This document shows, piece after piece, positions 1 to 8,908 of a DNA stretch of 64,000 nt. Every line of letters starts with the position of its first letter. The stretch's first letter is position 1. The notes below the pieces were generated by a model, which had not been told where the DNA came from, ran no database searches, and worked only from the letters and a program-made list of their open reading frames with translations. The position numbers and the translations under genes were made by a program. The DNA lies in NCBI RefSeq assembly GCF_003289645.1, contig NZ_QLYX01000002.1, positions 434,001 through 498,000 on the forward strand, written 5' to 3'. This DNA is from Actinomadura craniellae (GTDB taxonomy: Bacteria > Actinomycetota > Actinomycetes > Streptosporangiales > Streptosporangiaceae).

Positions 1-204
1 CGGGCGGGCGTCGCCTACGACCACGAGGAGTCGGGCCTGGGCATCGTGTGCGCGGCCGGCCCCGTCCTCGGCGCCGGCGGCGAAGTCCTCGGCGCCCTGT
101 CCGTCTCCGGCTGGAGTGGCCGTATGCGCCTCGACCAGGTCTCCCCCGCCGTCCACACCGCCGCCCTCGCGCTCTCCCGGACGCTGGGCCACCGCGAAGG
201 CTGA
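1..204 (+). CDS. IclR-family regulator, C-terminal fragment
   Basis: The window opens inside a gene; 67 codons remain before a TGA at 202-204. The reading (GVAYDHEESGLGIVCAAGPV, then a GALSVSG segment) matches the end of the IclR effector-binding domain, where a glycine-rich strand and a final helix close the ligand pocket. IclR proteins bind small acids and usually repress a neighbouring catabolic operon. The DNA-binding half lies outside the window, so ligand and target are unknown. The family call rests on the C-terminal pattern only. Confidence 0.7.
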   Translation, partial: RAGVAYDHEESGLGIVCAAGPVLGAGGEVLGALSVSGWSGRMRLDQVSPAVHTAALALSRTLGHREG

Positions 205-439
205 GACCCGACCGGCGCGCGGGTGCTTCCTCATCGGGCATTGGGCCCAACTTCGGACCGGTCTCGCGCGTCGATCATAAGGACGAGGTTGTGCAACGCC
301 GGTGCCCGTTCCGCAGGTTCCCGGCCGATGGTGATCCGTACGCTCCGGCCGCCGAATCGGCGGCGCCCGGACGCGACGGCCGGGTCACATCGGACGGGCC
401 CACGCCGGGACGGCGGCGCCGGGGGATCGAGGAGATCGT

Positions 440-1246
440 ATGTACGGCGTATCAGAACTGACGGTGCCGGAAGAGCTGCTGCTGCTGTGTGCAAGCCCGC
501 GCACCGGCGAACTGGACGTCCCGCGGTACTTCACCCGCGCCCTCGCCGCAGGGGCGCTCACCGAACTGCAACTGCGCGGCGCGATCACGGTCGAGGGCAA
601 CCGGATCACCGAGGTCCGGCCGATGACGGTCGGCGAACCCATCGTGGACGAGATCCTGGCCGCCCTCGTGCGCGACGTCCAACTCGGCCGGCCCGGCGCC
701 CGGCAGACCCGGCTGGTCGGCCTGCCCACCGACTACGAGGGCGTGCCCGGCCCCGCACCGGCCGGCGGCTGGGCCCGCCGCGTCGCCCACGCCCGCGTCG
801 CCATGCGGACCGCGGCCGCCAGCGTGCAGGAGCCGCGGGACTTCCAGCGGTGGCTGCAGGTCCTTCCCCACCTCAGGGACCTCGACCAGCGGTACGCCCA
901 GGCGCTGGAACGGCGGGGCCTGCTGATCTCGAACCGGCGCCGCACGCTGGGAATGCCGCGCACCGTCTGGACCACCACCGCCCCGGCGCACACCGAGCAG
1001 ATAGCCGCCCGCATCGACCGCGAGATCAGGCCGCACGCCCACGGCCGCACCCCCGCACCGCCGAGCCCCCGCACCGTGCACCTGGTCGCCCTCGCCCACG
1101 CGGCCGGGCTCACCGGGCGCCGCTACCCGGAACGGGAGCACCACGCCACCCACCGGTACATCGAGGACCTGACGGCCGCCCATCACCTCGCCCAGGCCGC
1201 CCACAGCCTGATCAAGCACGACAGCGCCCTCCCCTCAGGAGGGTGA
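440..1246 (+). CDS. GPP34/GOLPH3-like protein
   Basis: A 268-residue soluble protein. The N-terminus (LTVPEELLLLCASPRTG, then an LAAGALTELQLRGAI stretch) is the hallmark of GPP34 proteins, the bacterial relatives of Golgi phosphoprotein 3; eukaryotic members bind phosphatidylinositol-4-phosphate. The actinomycete members are common, often several per genome, and their function is not established. The domain fills about residues 5-225; no signal peptide or membrane segment is seen. Nothing nearby suggests an operon, since a 171-bp gap separates it from the PrsW gene downstream. The ATG follows a GAGGAGATC stretch, which supports this start. Confidence 0.85.
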   Translation: MYGVSELTVPEELLLLCASPRTGELDVPRYFTRALAAGALTELQLRGAITVEGNRITEVRPMTVGEPIVDEILAALVRDVQLGRPGARQTRLVGLPTDYEGVPGPAPAGGWARRVAHARVAMRTAAASVQEPRDFQRWLQVLPHLRDLDQRYAQALERRGLLISNRRRTLGMPRTVWTTTAPAHTEQIAARIDREIRPHAHGRTPAPPSPRTVHLVALAHAAGLTGRRYPEREHHATHRYIEDLTAAHHLAQAAHSLIKHDSALPSGG

Positions 1247-1417
1247 CTCCAGCACAGCCGGAGGGCGCCTACCATGACGACGGCGTGGGGCGTCCTGGGA
1301 CGGCTGGAGCAGCCCTGAACAGCGGTAACACTGCCCGGAGAACTTCCGCCGGGGCGGGACAGGGAGGCGGGGAACGATGGTTGTGCAGCGGCCGACAGCG
1401 AAGCGCGCCCCCACCGG

Positions 1418-2239
1418 ATGACGCGGATGGAGCCGATGATGCCGAGTGTGGTGCGCCGGTGGGCGTGGACCGGGGTGTTCGCAGGGGGGCTGGCGATGTA
1501 CCTCGCGGTCCTGGCGACGCTGGTCGACACCGGCAACCCGAACTACCTGCCCTCGCTCATCCTGCTCGGATCGGTGCTCATCCCGGCCACCTTCCTGACC
1601 TTCGCGTCGGGCCGTAGCGGGCAGTGGCAGGTGCCCGCCCTCACCCTTGGCACCGCCGCCCTGTTCGGTGGCGTGGTGGGCACGGTCGTCGCCGGCGTCG
1701 TGGAATACGACACGCTCCGCGAGTTGGGGGTGCTGCCGGCGCTGGGAATCGGGTTGATCGAGGAGACCGCAAAACTGATCGTCCCAGTCATCATGCTGAT
1801 GTGGGCGATCAAACGCGGCCGCCCCACCCGTCCGGCGGACGGGCTGGTCATCGGTGTCGCGGTCGGCATGGGGTTCGCCTCCCTGGAGACCATGGGGTAC
1901 GCCTTCACCGCCCTCATCTCCTCCGGCGGCAACGTCGGCGACGTCGAGACCACCCTGCTCCTGCGCGGCCTGCTGTCCCCGGCCGGTCACATGGCCTGGA
2001 CCGCGCTGATCTGCGGCAGCCTGTGGTCCTACGCCGCGGCCCCCGCCCTGCGGACCGCGCTGACCGTCCCGGCGACCTACCTCGCAGCGGTGGTCCTGCA
2101 CGCCTGCTGGGACGGCATCGGCGGCCTGGCCGCCTACATCCTCCTGGGGCTGATCTCCGTCGGCTGGCTGCTGTGGGAACTCCACCGCACCCGCGCCCTC
2201 CCCCTGCGGCCCACCGCCGCCCTCGCCCCGATCGGCTGA
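1418..2239 (+). CDS. PrsW-family intramembrane metalloprotease
   Basis: A 273-residue multi-pass membrane protein with about eight hydrophobic segments. The expected PrsW signature residues are present: a paired glutamate in EETAK (residues 115-119), the GFASLE motif (E157) and two membrane histidines (SPAGH near 191 and VLHACWD near 228). PrsW of Bacillus cleaves an anti-sigma factor within the membrane; actinomycete members have mostly unknown substrates. Several in-frame ATGs (1418, 1427, 1436, 1439) are possible, and the first is used because no ribosome site clearly decides. It converges with the amidohydrolase gene 49 bp away. Confidence 0.85.
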   Translation: MTRMEPMMPSVVRRWAWTGVFAGGLAMYLAVLATLVDTGNPNYLPSLILLGSVLIPATFLTFASGRSGQWQVPALTLGTAALFGGVVGTVVAGVVEYDTLRELGVLPALGIGLIEETAKLIVPVIMLMWAIKRGRPTRPADGLVIGVAVGMGFASLETMGYAFTALISSGGNVGDVETTLLLRGLLSPAGHMAWTALICGSLWSYAAAPALRTALTVPATYLAAVVLHACWDGIGGLAAYILLGLISVGWLLWELHRTRALPLRPTAALAPIG

Positions 2240-2288
2240 ACCGGGCGAGCGCCTCCTTCAGCCGGAGGGCCGCTCCCGCCGCGTCGGG

Positions 2289-3554
2289 TCAGAAGACTCC
2301 GATACCGGTCGCCTCGTTGCGGCTCTTCCATTCCTCCCGGGTCATGCGGGTGGTGTCGACGTCCTCGGCCAGGCCGCGCAGGGCGCCGACCGTCGCCTGC
2401 TCCCGGGGGGTGTGCTCGAACGGGTCCCAGCCGAAGAACCGGGTGGCGTTCTGCCACGTGATCTTGTGGATCTCCGCACCGGAGCAGTCGGCGTCCTGGA
2501 GTTCCTTCCAGGCGAACTCCGGCGACTCCGGCCACGTCGTGTCGGTGTGCGGGTAGTCGCACTCCCAGGCGATGATGTCGACGCCGATCCGGTCGCGCAG
2601 CAGCAGCCCCGAGGGGTCGGTGATGTAGCAGGCCAGAACATGGTCGCGGAAGACCTCGGAGGGGAGCTTGCCGCCGAAGTCGTTGCCGAGCCAGGACTGG
2701 TTCTGGAAGTGGCGGTCGACCCGGTCGAAGTAGAAGGGGATCCACCCGATCCCGCCTTCGGAGAGGGCGACCTTCAGGTCGGGGAACTGGCGCAGCGTCG
2801 GCCCGAACAGCAGGTCCTGGGCGGTGATCGCGCTGATCTGGCAGGCGAGCACCATGAGGTGGTCGATCGGCGCCTCGGGCGCCCTCTTGATGACGTCGAA
2901 CCCCGCGCCGATGTGCAGCGACAGCACCATGTTCTCGTCGCACAGCGCCTTGAGCATCGGGTCCCAGTAACCGGACAGGAAGCTCGGGAAGCCCTGGACA
3001 TGCGGTGTCTCGAGGAAGCTGATGGACCGGCAGCCCTTCTTCCCGAGGCGGTGGATCTCCTGCACCGCCAGGTCGACGTCCCACATGGGGACGATGCCCA
3101 GCGGGATGAAGCGGCCGGGATAGGTGCCGCACCATTCGTCGATCGCCCAGTCGTTGTACGCCTGGAGCATGACGAGCGCGATCTCCTTGTCCCGGGACTC
3201 GTGGAAGGTACGGGCGTTGAAGCCGGCCATGGTCGGGAAGCACATCGAGGCCAGCACGCCGTTGGCGTTCATGTCCCGGACGCGCTCGTGCACGTCGAAG
3301 CAGCCGGGGCGTAGCTCGGAGTAGGCGCCGGGGTTGAACCCCCACTGCTCCCTCGGCCAGCCCACGGTCGCCGCCATGCCGAACGGCGTCGAGGTCTTCT
3401 GCCCCTGGAACACCCACTCGTCCACGCCCTGCTCGTTGCGGACGACCTTGGGGGCGTCGTCGCGCCACTTGGCCGGCACGTGGTTCTCGTACATGTCCGG
3501 TGGCTCGATCATGTGGTCGTCGATACTGACCAGGATCATGTCTTCCATACGCAT
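2289..3554 (-). CDS. Amidohydrolase (COG2159 family, TIM barrel)
   Basis: A 421-residue protein of the amidohydrolase-2 superfamily. The N-terminus SIDDHMIEPPDMY is the usual first metal-site strand, with one histidine where many relatives have HxH. LHIGAG (about residue 210) and a late WECDYPHTDTTWP segment supply further expected metal or substrate residues. Relatives include decarboxylases and hydrolases acting on aromatic or cyclic acids; the exact reaction cannot be told. It sits just downstream of the catabolic operon on the same strand, but a 275-bp gap with its own inverted repeat suggests a separate promoter. A second in-frame ATG lies two codons in. Confidence 0.8.
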   Translation of the reverse strand: MRMEDMILVSIDDHMIEPPDMYENHVPAKWRDDAPKVVRNEQGVDEWVFQGQKTSTPFGMAATVGWPREQWGFNPGAYSELRPGCFDVHERVRDMNANGVLASMCFPTMAGFNARTFHESRDKEIALVMLQAYNDWAIDEWCGTYPGRFIPLGIVPMWDVDLAVQEIHRLGKKGCRSISFLETPHVQGFPSFLSGYWDPMLKALCDENMVLSLHIGAGFDVIKRAPEAPIDHLMVLACQISAITAQDLLFGPTLRQFPDLKVALSEGGIGWIPFYFDRVDRHFQNQSWLGNDFGGKLPSEVFRDHVLACYITDPSGLLLRDRIGVDIIAWECDYPHTDTTWPESPEFAWKELQDADCSGAEIHKITWQNATRFFGWDPFEHTPREQATVGALRGLAEDVDTTRMTREEWKSRNEATGIGVF

Positions 3555-3664
3555 TGCGGCTGCCCTTCTGACAGTGGGTGGGAACGTCCGCCAGGGACCA
3601 CGCCGCTCGGGAAACGGCGACCGGCCCGCCTCGAATCGGCCATCGCCCCCTCACGGGTGTTGAT

Positions 3665-3725
3665 AGTTCGTAGAAGAACATATTCACCGACAGAGATTCA
3701 AGATCTCATTTAGCGAGTACGAACT
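3665..3725. promoter_or_regulatory. Inverted repeat upstream of the amidohydrolase gene
   Basis: An exact 8-bp inverted pair, AGTTCGTA (3665-3672) and TACGAACT (3718-3725), brackets 45 bp of AT-rich sequence within the 275-bp gap between the amidohydrolase start and the end of the acyl-CoA dehydrogenase gene. The AT-rich stretch is unusual for this GC-rich region and is a likely promoter area. Whether the repeat is an operator or chance is unproven. Confidence 0.35.
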
Positions 3726-3829
3726 TCACCCTGGAGCGAGACCCCACCCCGGCAGCAGGTCACTTCCGACGGACCGCTCGGCAGGGACCGCGGACCGTTA
3801 CGGCGGGGCCCGCAGTGGCCGGGCCGTCG

Positions 3830-5050
3830 TCAGCGTCGGCGGTCCTCCCGTACCGGTCGGGGCTCACGCGGCAACCCGAGGGCGCGCTCGGCGAGGATGT
3901 TGCGCTGGATCTCGTCGGTGCCGCCCGCGATCCGGGTGGCGTGGACACCGAGCAGGACCCGGGACCACGCGTAGGTACCCCACGCCCCGGTGTCGGCGAC
4001 CAGTGCCGGCCCGAGAACGTCGAGCGCGAGCTGGACCAGGCGCCGGTCGGCGTCGGTCGCGAAGAGCTTGACCAGGCTGGTGCCGGCGGTGGCGACCTCC
4101 GGTGTGGCGGTCTCCAGCGAGGCCGGCAGCACCTGGTTGACGACGTGGCGGACGTAACCGTCGGCGAGCCGGTCGCGGAAGTCGGGGTCCTCGGCGGCGC
4201 CGACCTCCTGCCCGAGCAGCAGGAGACGGTCCAGCAGGCGGATGAACAGGTTGGCGCTCTCGTCGCCGAAGTTGTCGCGCTCGCTGCTGAGCGAGACGTT
4301 CGCGACCGCCCACCCGCCGCCCACTTCGCCGAGCACGGCGTCGTCGGGCACGAACACGTCGTCGAGGAACACCTCGCAGAAATGGGCGGTGCCGGTCATC
4401 TGCCGCAGCGGCCGCACGGTCACGCCCGGGGATTCCATGTCGAGCAGGAACATGGTGAGCCCCCGGCTCCGGCTGGCCGGGTCCGGCGAGGTCCGGGCCA
4501 GCAGCTCCCCGACGTGCGCGAGGTGCGCCCCCGACGACCAGACCTTCTGCCCGTCGACGCGCCAGCCGCCGTCCACCTGGCGGGCCCGGGTCCGCAGGCT
4601 CGCGAGGTCGCTGCCGGCGTCGGGCTCGGAGAACAGCTGGCACCCGACGAGCTCGCCGCTCCACAGGGCGGGCAGCAGCCGTGCGCGCTGGTCGGCGGAG
4701 CCGTGCGCGAGGACCGCCGGGGCGACGATCTGCTGCCCGACCAGCAGCCCGTTGACGTCGGGCACGTCGTACCGGCGCACGACCTCGGCGAACGCCTGCC
4801 GCTCCGCGGCCCCCAGCCCCGCACCTCCGTACTCGACCGGTCCGCTCAGCCAGGCGAGGCCGGCGTCGAAGAGCTCACGCTGGTAGGCCCGCGCTCGCCG
4901 CAGGTCACCGGCCTCGTCATCGCTGTCCCGGAAGGCGGCGCCGACGAGCGAGTCGTCGCCCTGCCCGTGGCGCAGCGTCTCGTGCCGCCGCGGGTAGCGG
5001 GCGCCGAGGAACGCCTCGACGCGCGACCGGAACTCCGCCAAACCGCTCAC
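3830..5050 (-). CDS. Acyl-CoA dehydrogenase, long (alpha) type
   Basis: A 406-residue flavoprotein expected to oxidise an acyl-CoA to its 2-enoyl ester with FAD. Visible family blocks are QLFSEPDAGSDLASL (substrate/FAD loop), VDGQKVWSSGAHLA, and RIAGGTDEIQRNILAE near the C-terminus. The last motif has GGT where short-chain enzymes carry the catalytic Glu in GEGT, as in the FadE subfamily that forms alpha2-beta2 heterotetramers. The partner is probably the gene at 6660-7790. The GTG start overlaps the stop of the synthetase gene (GTGA), implying translational coupling. It is the last gene of the minus-strand operon. Confidence 0.88.
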   Translation of the reverse strand: MSGLAEFRSRVEAFLGARYPRRHETLRHGQGDDSLVGAAFRDSDDEAGDLRRARAYQRELFDAGLAWLSGPVEYGGAGLGAAERQAFAEVVRRYDVPDVNGLLVGQQIVAPAVLAHGSADQRARLLPALWSGELVGCQLFSEPDAGSDLASLRTRARQVDGGWRVDGQKVWSSGAHLAHVGELLARTSPDPASRSRGLTMFLLDMESPGVTVRPLRQMTGTAHFCEVFLDDVFVPDDAVLGEVGGGWAVANVSLSSERDNFGDESANLFIRLLDRLLLLGQEVGAAEDPDFRDRLADGYVRHVVNQVLPASLETATPEVATAGTSLVKLFATDADRRLVQLALDVLGPALVADTGAWGTYAWSRVLLGVHATRIAGGTDEIQRNILAERALGLPREPRPVREDRRR

Positions 5051-6663
5051 CTCCCACCACCGGCCTGCTCGGGCGCACGGTCCGCCGGCCGGTACCGCTC
5101 GGCGACGAGCTCCGTGACCGCGAACTTCTGAAGTTTGCCGTTGACGTTGCGCGGCATGTCCTCCATCGCGAGGAACCGGACCGGCACCTTGTAGCCGGCA
5201 AGGCGCTCGCGGCAGTGCCGGGAGAGGGCCTGCTCGTCGAGCCGGTGGCCCGCCACCAGCTCGATCGCGGCGACCACGACCTCGCCCCAGTAGTCGTCGG
5301 GCTGGCCGACGACGGCCACCGCCGAGACCGCGGGATGCCCGAGCAGTACGGCCTCGATCTCGACGGGGTAGACGTTCTCGCCGCCACGGATGATCATGTC
5401 CTGTTTGCGGCCGGCCAGGAACAGGAAGCCGTCGTCGTCCATCCAGGCCAGGTCGCCGGCCCGGAACCAGCCGTCCACCACCGCCTGGGCGGTGCGCTCG
5501 GGGTCGTCGAGATAGCCGCTCATCACGGTCTCCGAACGGGTGTGAATCTCCCCCACGGCCCCGCGGGGGACGTCGTTGAGGTCGTCGTCGCACAGCCGCA
5601 GGTCGACGCCGTACATCGGACGGCCGATGGAGCCGAGCAGGTGCTCCTCCCCGGCCAGCGCCCGCAGGTGGTCCTCGGGGTAGAACATCGTCTGCCCCGC
5701 CGCCTCGGTACCGGCGCCGAAGCTGTTGAAGAAGTCGCACTTGAACACGTCGATGGCGGCGCGCAGCAGGTCGATGCCGATCGGGGCGCCGCCGTACACG
5801 ATCGAGCGCAACCGCGGGTACTCCTGGTCGCGGATGCCCGGCACGTCGAGGAGCGCCTTGAGCATCGTCGGCATCAGCAGAGCCCCGGTCAGCTCACCGC
5901 TCCTGATCCACTCCAGCAGGGTCGGCGGGTCGAACTGGTCGAGGATCAGCGACCCGAAGCCCCGGGCGATGCCGTAGTAGATGCTGCCCATGCCGGCGGC
6001 GTGGAACATCGGCGAGGCCGTGTAGCGCAACTCGCCCCGCCGGAAACCGAAGTCGAGCAGCGAGACGTTGGTGGAGACGCCGAGCATCCGCATCGACTGC
6101 ATGACGCCCTTGGGGCGCCCGGTCGTGCCGCTCGTGAACATGATGGAGATGACGTCCTCGGGCCGGGTCGGGACGTCGACGTCGCTGTCGTCCGGCTGCC
6201 CCTCGATCAGGTCGGCGACCAGTGGCCGGTCACCGAACGGGTCGAACGACGCCCGCAGCCGCATGCCCGGGCACGCCTCGTCGACGGCGGCGGCCGCCTC
6301 GGCGTACCGTGCCATCGTGACGAAACCGTCCAGCTGCGCCGCGGTGGCGAAAGTGACGATCTCGCCGGGTGCCAGCCGGTAGTTGAACGGTACGTAGGTC
6401 GAGCCGACCTTCATCGACGCCATCAGCAGCACCATGTAGTCGACCGAGTCCGTGGCGAGGATGCCGATCCGGTCGTGCCGCCCGATGCCGTGGGCCCGCA
6501 GCGCCCGGGCCAGCCGGTTCACCCGGCTGTTGATCTCGCCGAAGGTGTACGTCATGCCCGCGCCGGTGACCAGGCAGCGCTCGCCCGGGGTGTAGCGGGC
6601 GTGCAAGGTGATCCAGTCTGCGGGCCGGAGCGAGGAGAGCTTGGCCGGTCCGTGGTCGTTCAT
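5047..6663 (-). CDS. Acyl-CoA synthetase (class I adenylate-forming)
   Basis: A 538-residue AMP-forming ligase that would activate a carboxylic acid with ATP and CoA. The P-loop-like motif FTSGTTGRPKGVMQS is intact, with the A5 region (FGAGTEAAGQT), GWFRAGDLAWMD (ribose-binding Asp) and a C-terminal lysine in PRNVNGKLQKF, all needed for both half-reactions. It shares its layout, and clear similarity along its length, with the second synthetase at 19699-21267. The ATG overlaps the stop of the upstream dehydrogenase, and its own stop overlaps the next start, so the three genes are coupled. Substrate specificity is not readable from sequence. Confidence 0.9.
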   Translation of the reverse strand: MNDHGPAKLSSLRPADWITLHARYTPGERCLVTGAGMTYTFGEINSRVNRLARALRAHGIGRHDRIGILATDSVDYMVLLMASMKVGSTYVPFNYRLAPGEIVTFATAAQLDGFVTMARYAEAAAAVDEACPGMRLRASFDPFGDRPLVADLIEGQPDDSDVDVPTRPEDVISIMFTSGTTGRPKGVMQSMRMLGVSTNVSLLDFGFRRGELRYTASPMFHAAGMGSIYYGIARGFGSLILDQFDPPTLLEWIRSGELTGALLMPTMLKALLDVPGIRDQEYPRLRSIVYGGAPIGIDLLRAAIDVFKCDFFNSFGAGTEAAGQTMFYPEDHLRALAGEEHLLGSIGRPMYGVDLRLCDDDLNDVPRGAVGEIHTRSETVMSGYLDDPERTAQAVVDGWFRAGDLAWMDDDGFLFLAGRKQDMIIRGGENVYPVEIEAVLLGHPAVSAVAVVGQPDDYWGEVVVAAIELVAGHRLDEQALSRHCRERLAGYKVPVRFLAMEDMPRNVNGKLQKFAVTELVAERYRPADRAPEQAGGGR

Positions 6664-7790
6664 GGTATCTCCGACGGGGCGAGGAGGTGGGCCGCGATCC
6701 GGGCACGGTGGTCGCGCGGGCGGCCGAGCAGCACCTCGCTCGACACCGCCCGCCGGTAGTAGAGGTGCGCCTGGTGCTCCCAGGTGAACCCGATCCCGCC
6801 GTGCACGTGGATGTTGGTCTCGGCGGCGGCCGAGAACGCCTCCGAGCACAGCGCCTGGGCCACGCTGGCCGCGACCGGGAGCCCGGCGCCGGTCACGGTC
6901 GCGGCGGCGGCGTACCCGAGCGCGGCCCGGGCCGACTCGACCGAGACCAGCTGGTCGGCGAGGAGGTGCTTGACCGCTTGGAAGCCGCCGATCGGGCGGC
7001 CGAACTGCTCGCGGGTCTTCGCGTAGGCCGTCGCCATGTCCAGCACGCGCTGCGCCCCGCCGACCTGTTCGGCGGCGAGCGCCACCCCGGCGAGGTCGCA
7101 CATCCGGCGTACGGCGGGCGTGGCGTCGTGGTCGGGTGCGAGCAGCGTGGCCGGCGCGGACTCGAACACGACCCGGGCCTGCCGCCGGGTCGGGTCGACC
7201 GTCGCCATCGGCTCGACCCGCACGCCCGGCGCGGCGGTGCCGACCTCGGCGACGCCGGTGCCGTGCTCGGTGCGCACCAGCACCAGGAGCACGTCGGCGA
7301 CCTCGGCGTCCAGCACGAACAGCTTCTCGCCGGTGACGGTGCGGGTGGCGCCGGTACCCGTGGCTTCGGCCGCGATCCGGACGGCGTCCCAGGAGGTCGG
7401 GGTCTCGACCGCCGCCACGGTGGCGATCCGCTCGCCGGCCGCGATCCCGGGCAGCAGCCGCTCCTGGGCGTCCCGGTCGGGCAGCGCGAGCAGGAGGGTC
7501 GAGGCCATGGCGACCGAGGTGAAGAACGGCCCCGCGACCAGGGCCCGGCCCATCTCCTCGAAGACCACCAGCAGATCGGGGTAGGTGAAGCCGCCGCCGC
7601 CGAGGTCCTCGGGGATCGCGAGGCCGTGCAGACCGAGGTCCTCGGCCATCGCCTTCCACAGCCGCGGGTCGTGGCCGTGCGCGGAGCCGGCGGCGGCCCG
7701 GAGCTCCTCCTCCGGCCACCGCTCGGCGAAGAAGGAGCGCAGGGTGGCGCGCAGCGCCTCCTGTTCCTCGGTGGGTGCGAGGATCGTCAC
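6660..7790 (-). CDS. Acyl-CoA dehydrogenase, short (beta) type
   Basis: A 376-residue acyl-CoA dehydrogenase of the divergent class that pairs with a second dehydrogenase. The motif HGGIGFTWEHQAHLYYRRA near the C-terminus is typical of these partners, as in the mycobacterial steroid side-chain enzymes FadE26-FadE29, where one subunit supplies the catalytic glutamate and both help bind FAD. The N-terminal half is Ala-rich and less conserved. The gene is locked between the hydrolase and the synthetase by 4-bp stop/start overlaps. Its likely partner is the 3830-5050 product; the pairing is an inference from order and motif. Confidence 0.85.
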   Translation of the reverse strand: MTILAPTEEQEALRATLRSFFAERWPEEELRAAAGSAHGHDPRLWKAMAEDLGLHGLAIPEDLGGGGFTYPDLLVVFEEMGRALVAGPFFTSVAMASTLLLALPDRDAQERLLPGIAAGERIATVAAVETPTSWDAVRIAAEATGTGATRTVTGEKLFVLDAEVADVLLVLVRTEHGTGVAEVGTAAPGVRVEPMATVDPTRRQARVVFESAPATLLAPDHDATPAVRRMCDLAGVALAAEQVGGAQRVLDMATAYAKTREQFGRPIGGFQAVKHLLADQLVSVESARAALGYAAAATVTGAGLPVAASVAQALCSEAFSAAAETNIHVHGGIGFTWEHQAHLYYRRAVSSEVLLGRPRDHRARIAAHLLAPSEIP

Positions 7791-8908
7791 CGCGTCGTCC
7801 GTGCGGCGAGCCAGTCGGCGAGGGTGTCCGCGACCACGTCGCGCGCGTCGACCGGCTCGACGAAGTAGTGGTCACCCGGCAGGGTGACCAGTTCCTTGTC
7901 CTTCGCCGCGGCGCCGTCGTACAGCCCCTGCGCGTCGCTGGGGAACACGCCGGTGTCGGCGTCCGGCTGGACCACGAGCGTCGGCAGGTCCATCCGCTGC
8001 AGGTGCTTGGCCGCGACACAGTCGGACTCCGCCAGGCTGAACATGGTGAGCCAGGTGCGCAGGGTCGACACGACGCCGACGCCGAAGACGCCGAAGTTGG
8101 CGTGCTTGGGGTCACCGAAGTAGCACATCGGGGTCGGCCGGCCGGAGGGGTCGATGGTCGGGTCCAGGTAGCGCAGGTCGGCCCAGGTGCGCGGCATGGA
8201 GAAGATCCGGTCGCGGGCCGGCCGGCCGGCCATCGCCGCGATCTGCTCCTTGCACCACGCGGTCAGCCGGTCGTTGCGCTCGACCTGGGCCGTCCGGTAG
8301 CGGGCGACGAACTCCGGGGAGTACGTCGGGCCGTGGTCGGGGTCGAACATGTCGAGTTCGGGGTCCACGGAGTTGGGGTCGGTCTCGTCGAGCACCGACG
8401 GGTCCATCGTGCGGGTGATCCACTCCGGCCGGCCGGGGTGCGCGGCCAGGAAGATCATCAGGTCGCCGGGCGGCAGGTGCAGCGCCGGCTCGAAGACCTG
8501 GCTGCGGCCGTATGCCGGGCGGATGTTGGGCTCGCGCGACTGGGAGTGGTACGCCGACATCAGCGACCCGCCGCCGGAGTTGCCGACGAGCACCACCTGC
8601 TCCACGCCCTGGGACCGCAGCCACGAGACGCCGACGCCCACCTCGGCGAGCGCGTGGTCGAGGGTGAAGAAGTGCTCGGCACCGCGGAACCGGGTGTTCC
8701 ACCCGAGGAAGCCGTAGCCGCGCTCGGCCATCCGGGTCGCGATGTAGTGCTCGGTGAAGTCGACGTTGTAGTGGCTGGCGATCAGCGCGGTCTTCGGTTT
8801 CTTCCCCGCGGGCGTGTAGTAGATGCCCTGAAGCGGGTGGTTGCCGGCCCCGGCCCGGCCGATGGCCGGCGAGGGGAGGCCGACGAACTCGCGGTCGATG
8901 TCCGTCAT
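7787..8908 (-). CDS. Alpha/beta-hydrolase
   Basis: A 373-residue alpha/beta-hydrolase-fold protein. The nucleophile elbow is GNSGGGSL (Ser in G-x-S-x-G) in a stretch reading QVVLVGNSGGG; a late LPTLVVQPDADTGV loop offers the acid and PGDHYFVEP the histidine of the triad. An insert of about 150 residues between the elbow and the acid would form a lid. It likely hydrolyses an ester, thioester or carbon-carbon bond of the pathway substrate. The ATG overlaps the nitroreductase stop (ATGA), and the stop overlaps the dehydrogenase start. No signal peptide is seen, so it acts in the cytoplasm. Confidence 0.8.
   Translation of the reverse strand: MTDIDREFVGLPSPAIGRAGAGNHPLQGIYYTPAGKKPKTALIASHYNVDFTEHYIATRMAERGYGFLGWNTRFRGAEHFFTLDHALAEVGVGVSWLRSQGVEQVVLVGNSGGGSLMSAYHSQSREPNIRPAYGRSQVFEPALHLPPGDLMIFLAAHPGRPEWITRTMDPSVLDETDPNSVDPELDMFDPDHGPTYSPEFVARYRTAQVERNDRLTAWCKEQIAAMAGRPARDRIFSMPRTWADLRYLDPTIDPSGRPTPMCYFGDPKHANFGVFGVGVVSTLRTWLTMFSLAESDCVAAKHLQRMDLPTLVVQPDADTGVFPSDAQGLYDGAAAKDKELVTLPGDHYFVEPVDARDVVADTLADWLAARTTR

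Noticed and set aside
223-1617. Open plus-strand frame of 464 codons over the GPP34 gene
   Set aside because: It is an Arg/Pro/Gly-rich shadow frame; the GPP34 frame has clear family blocks.
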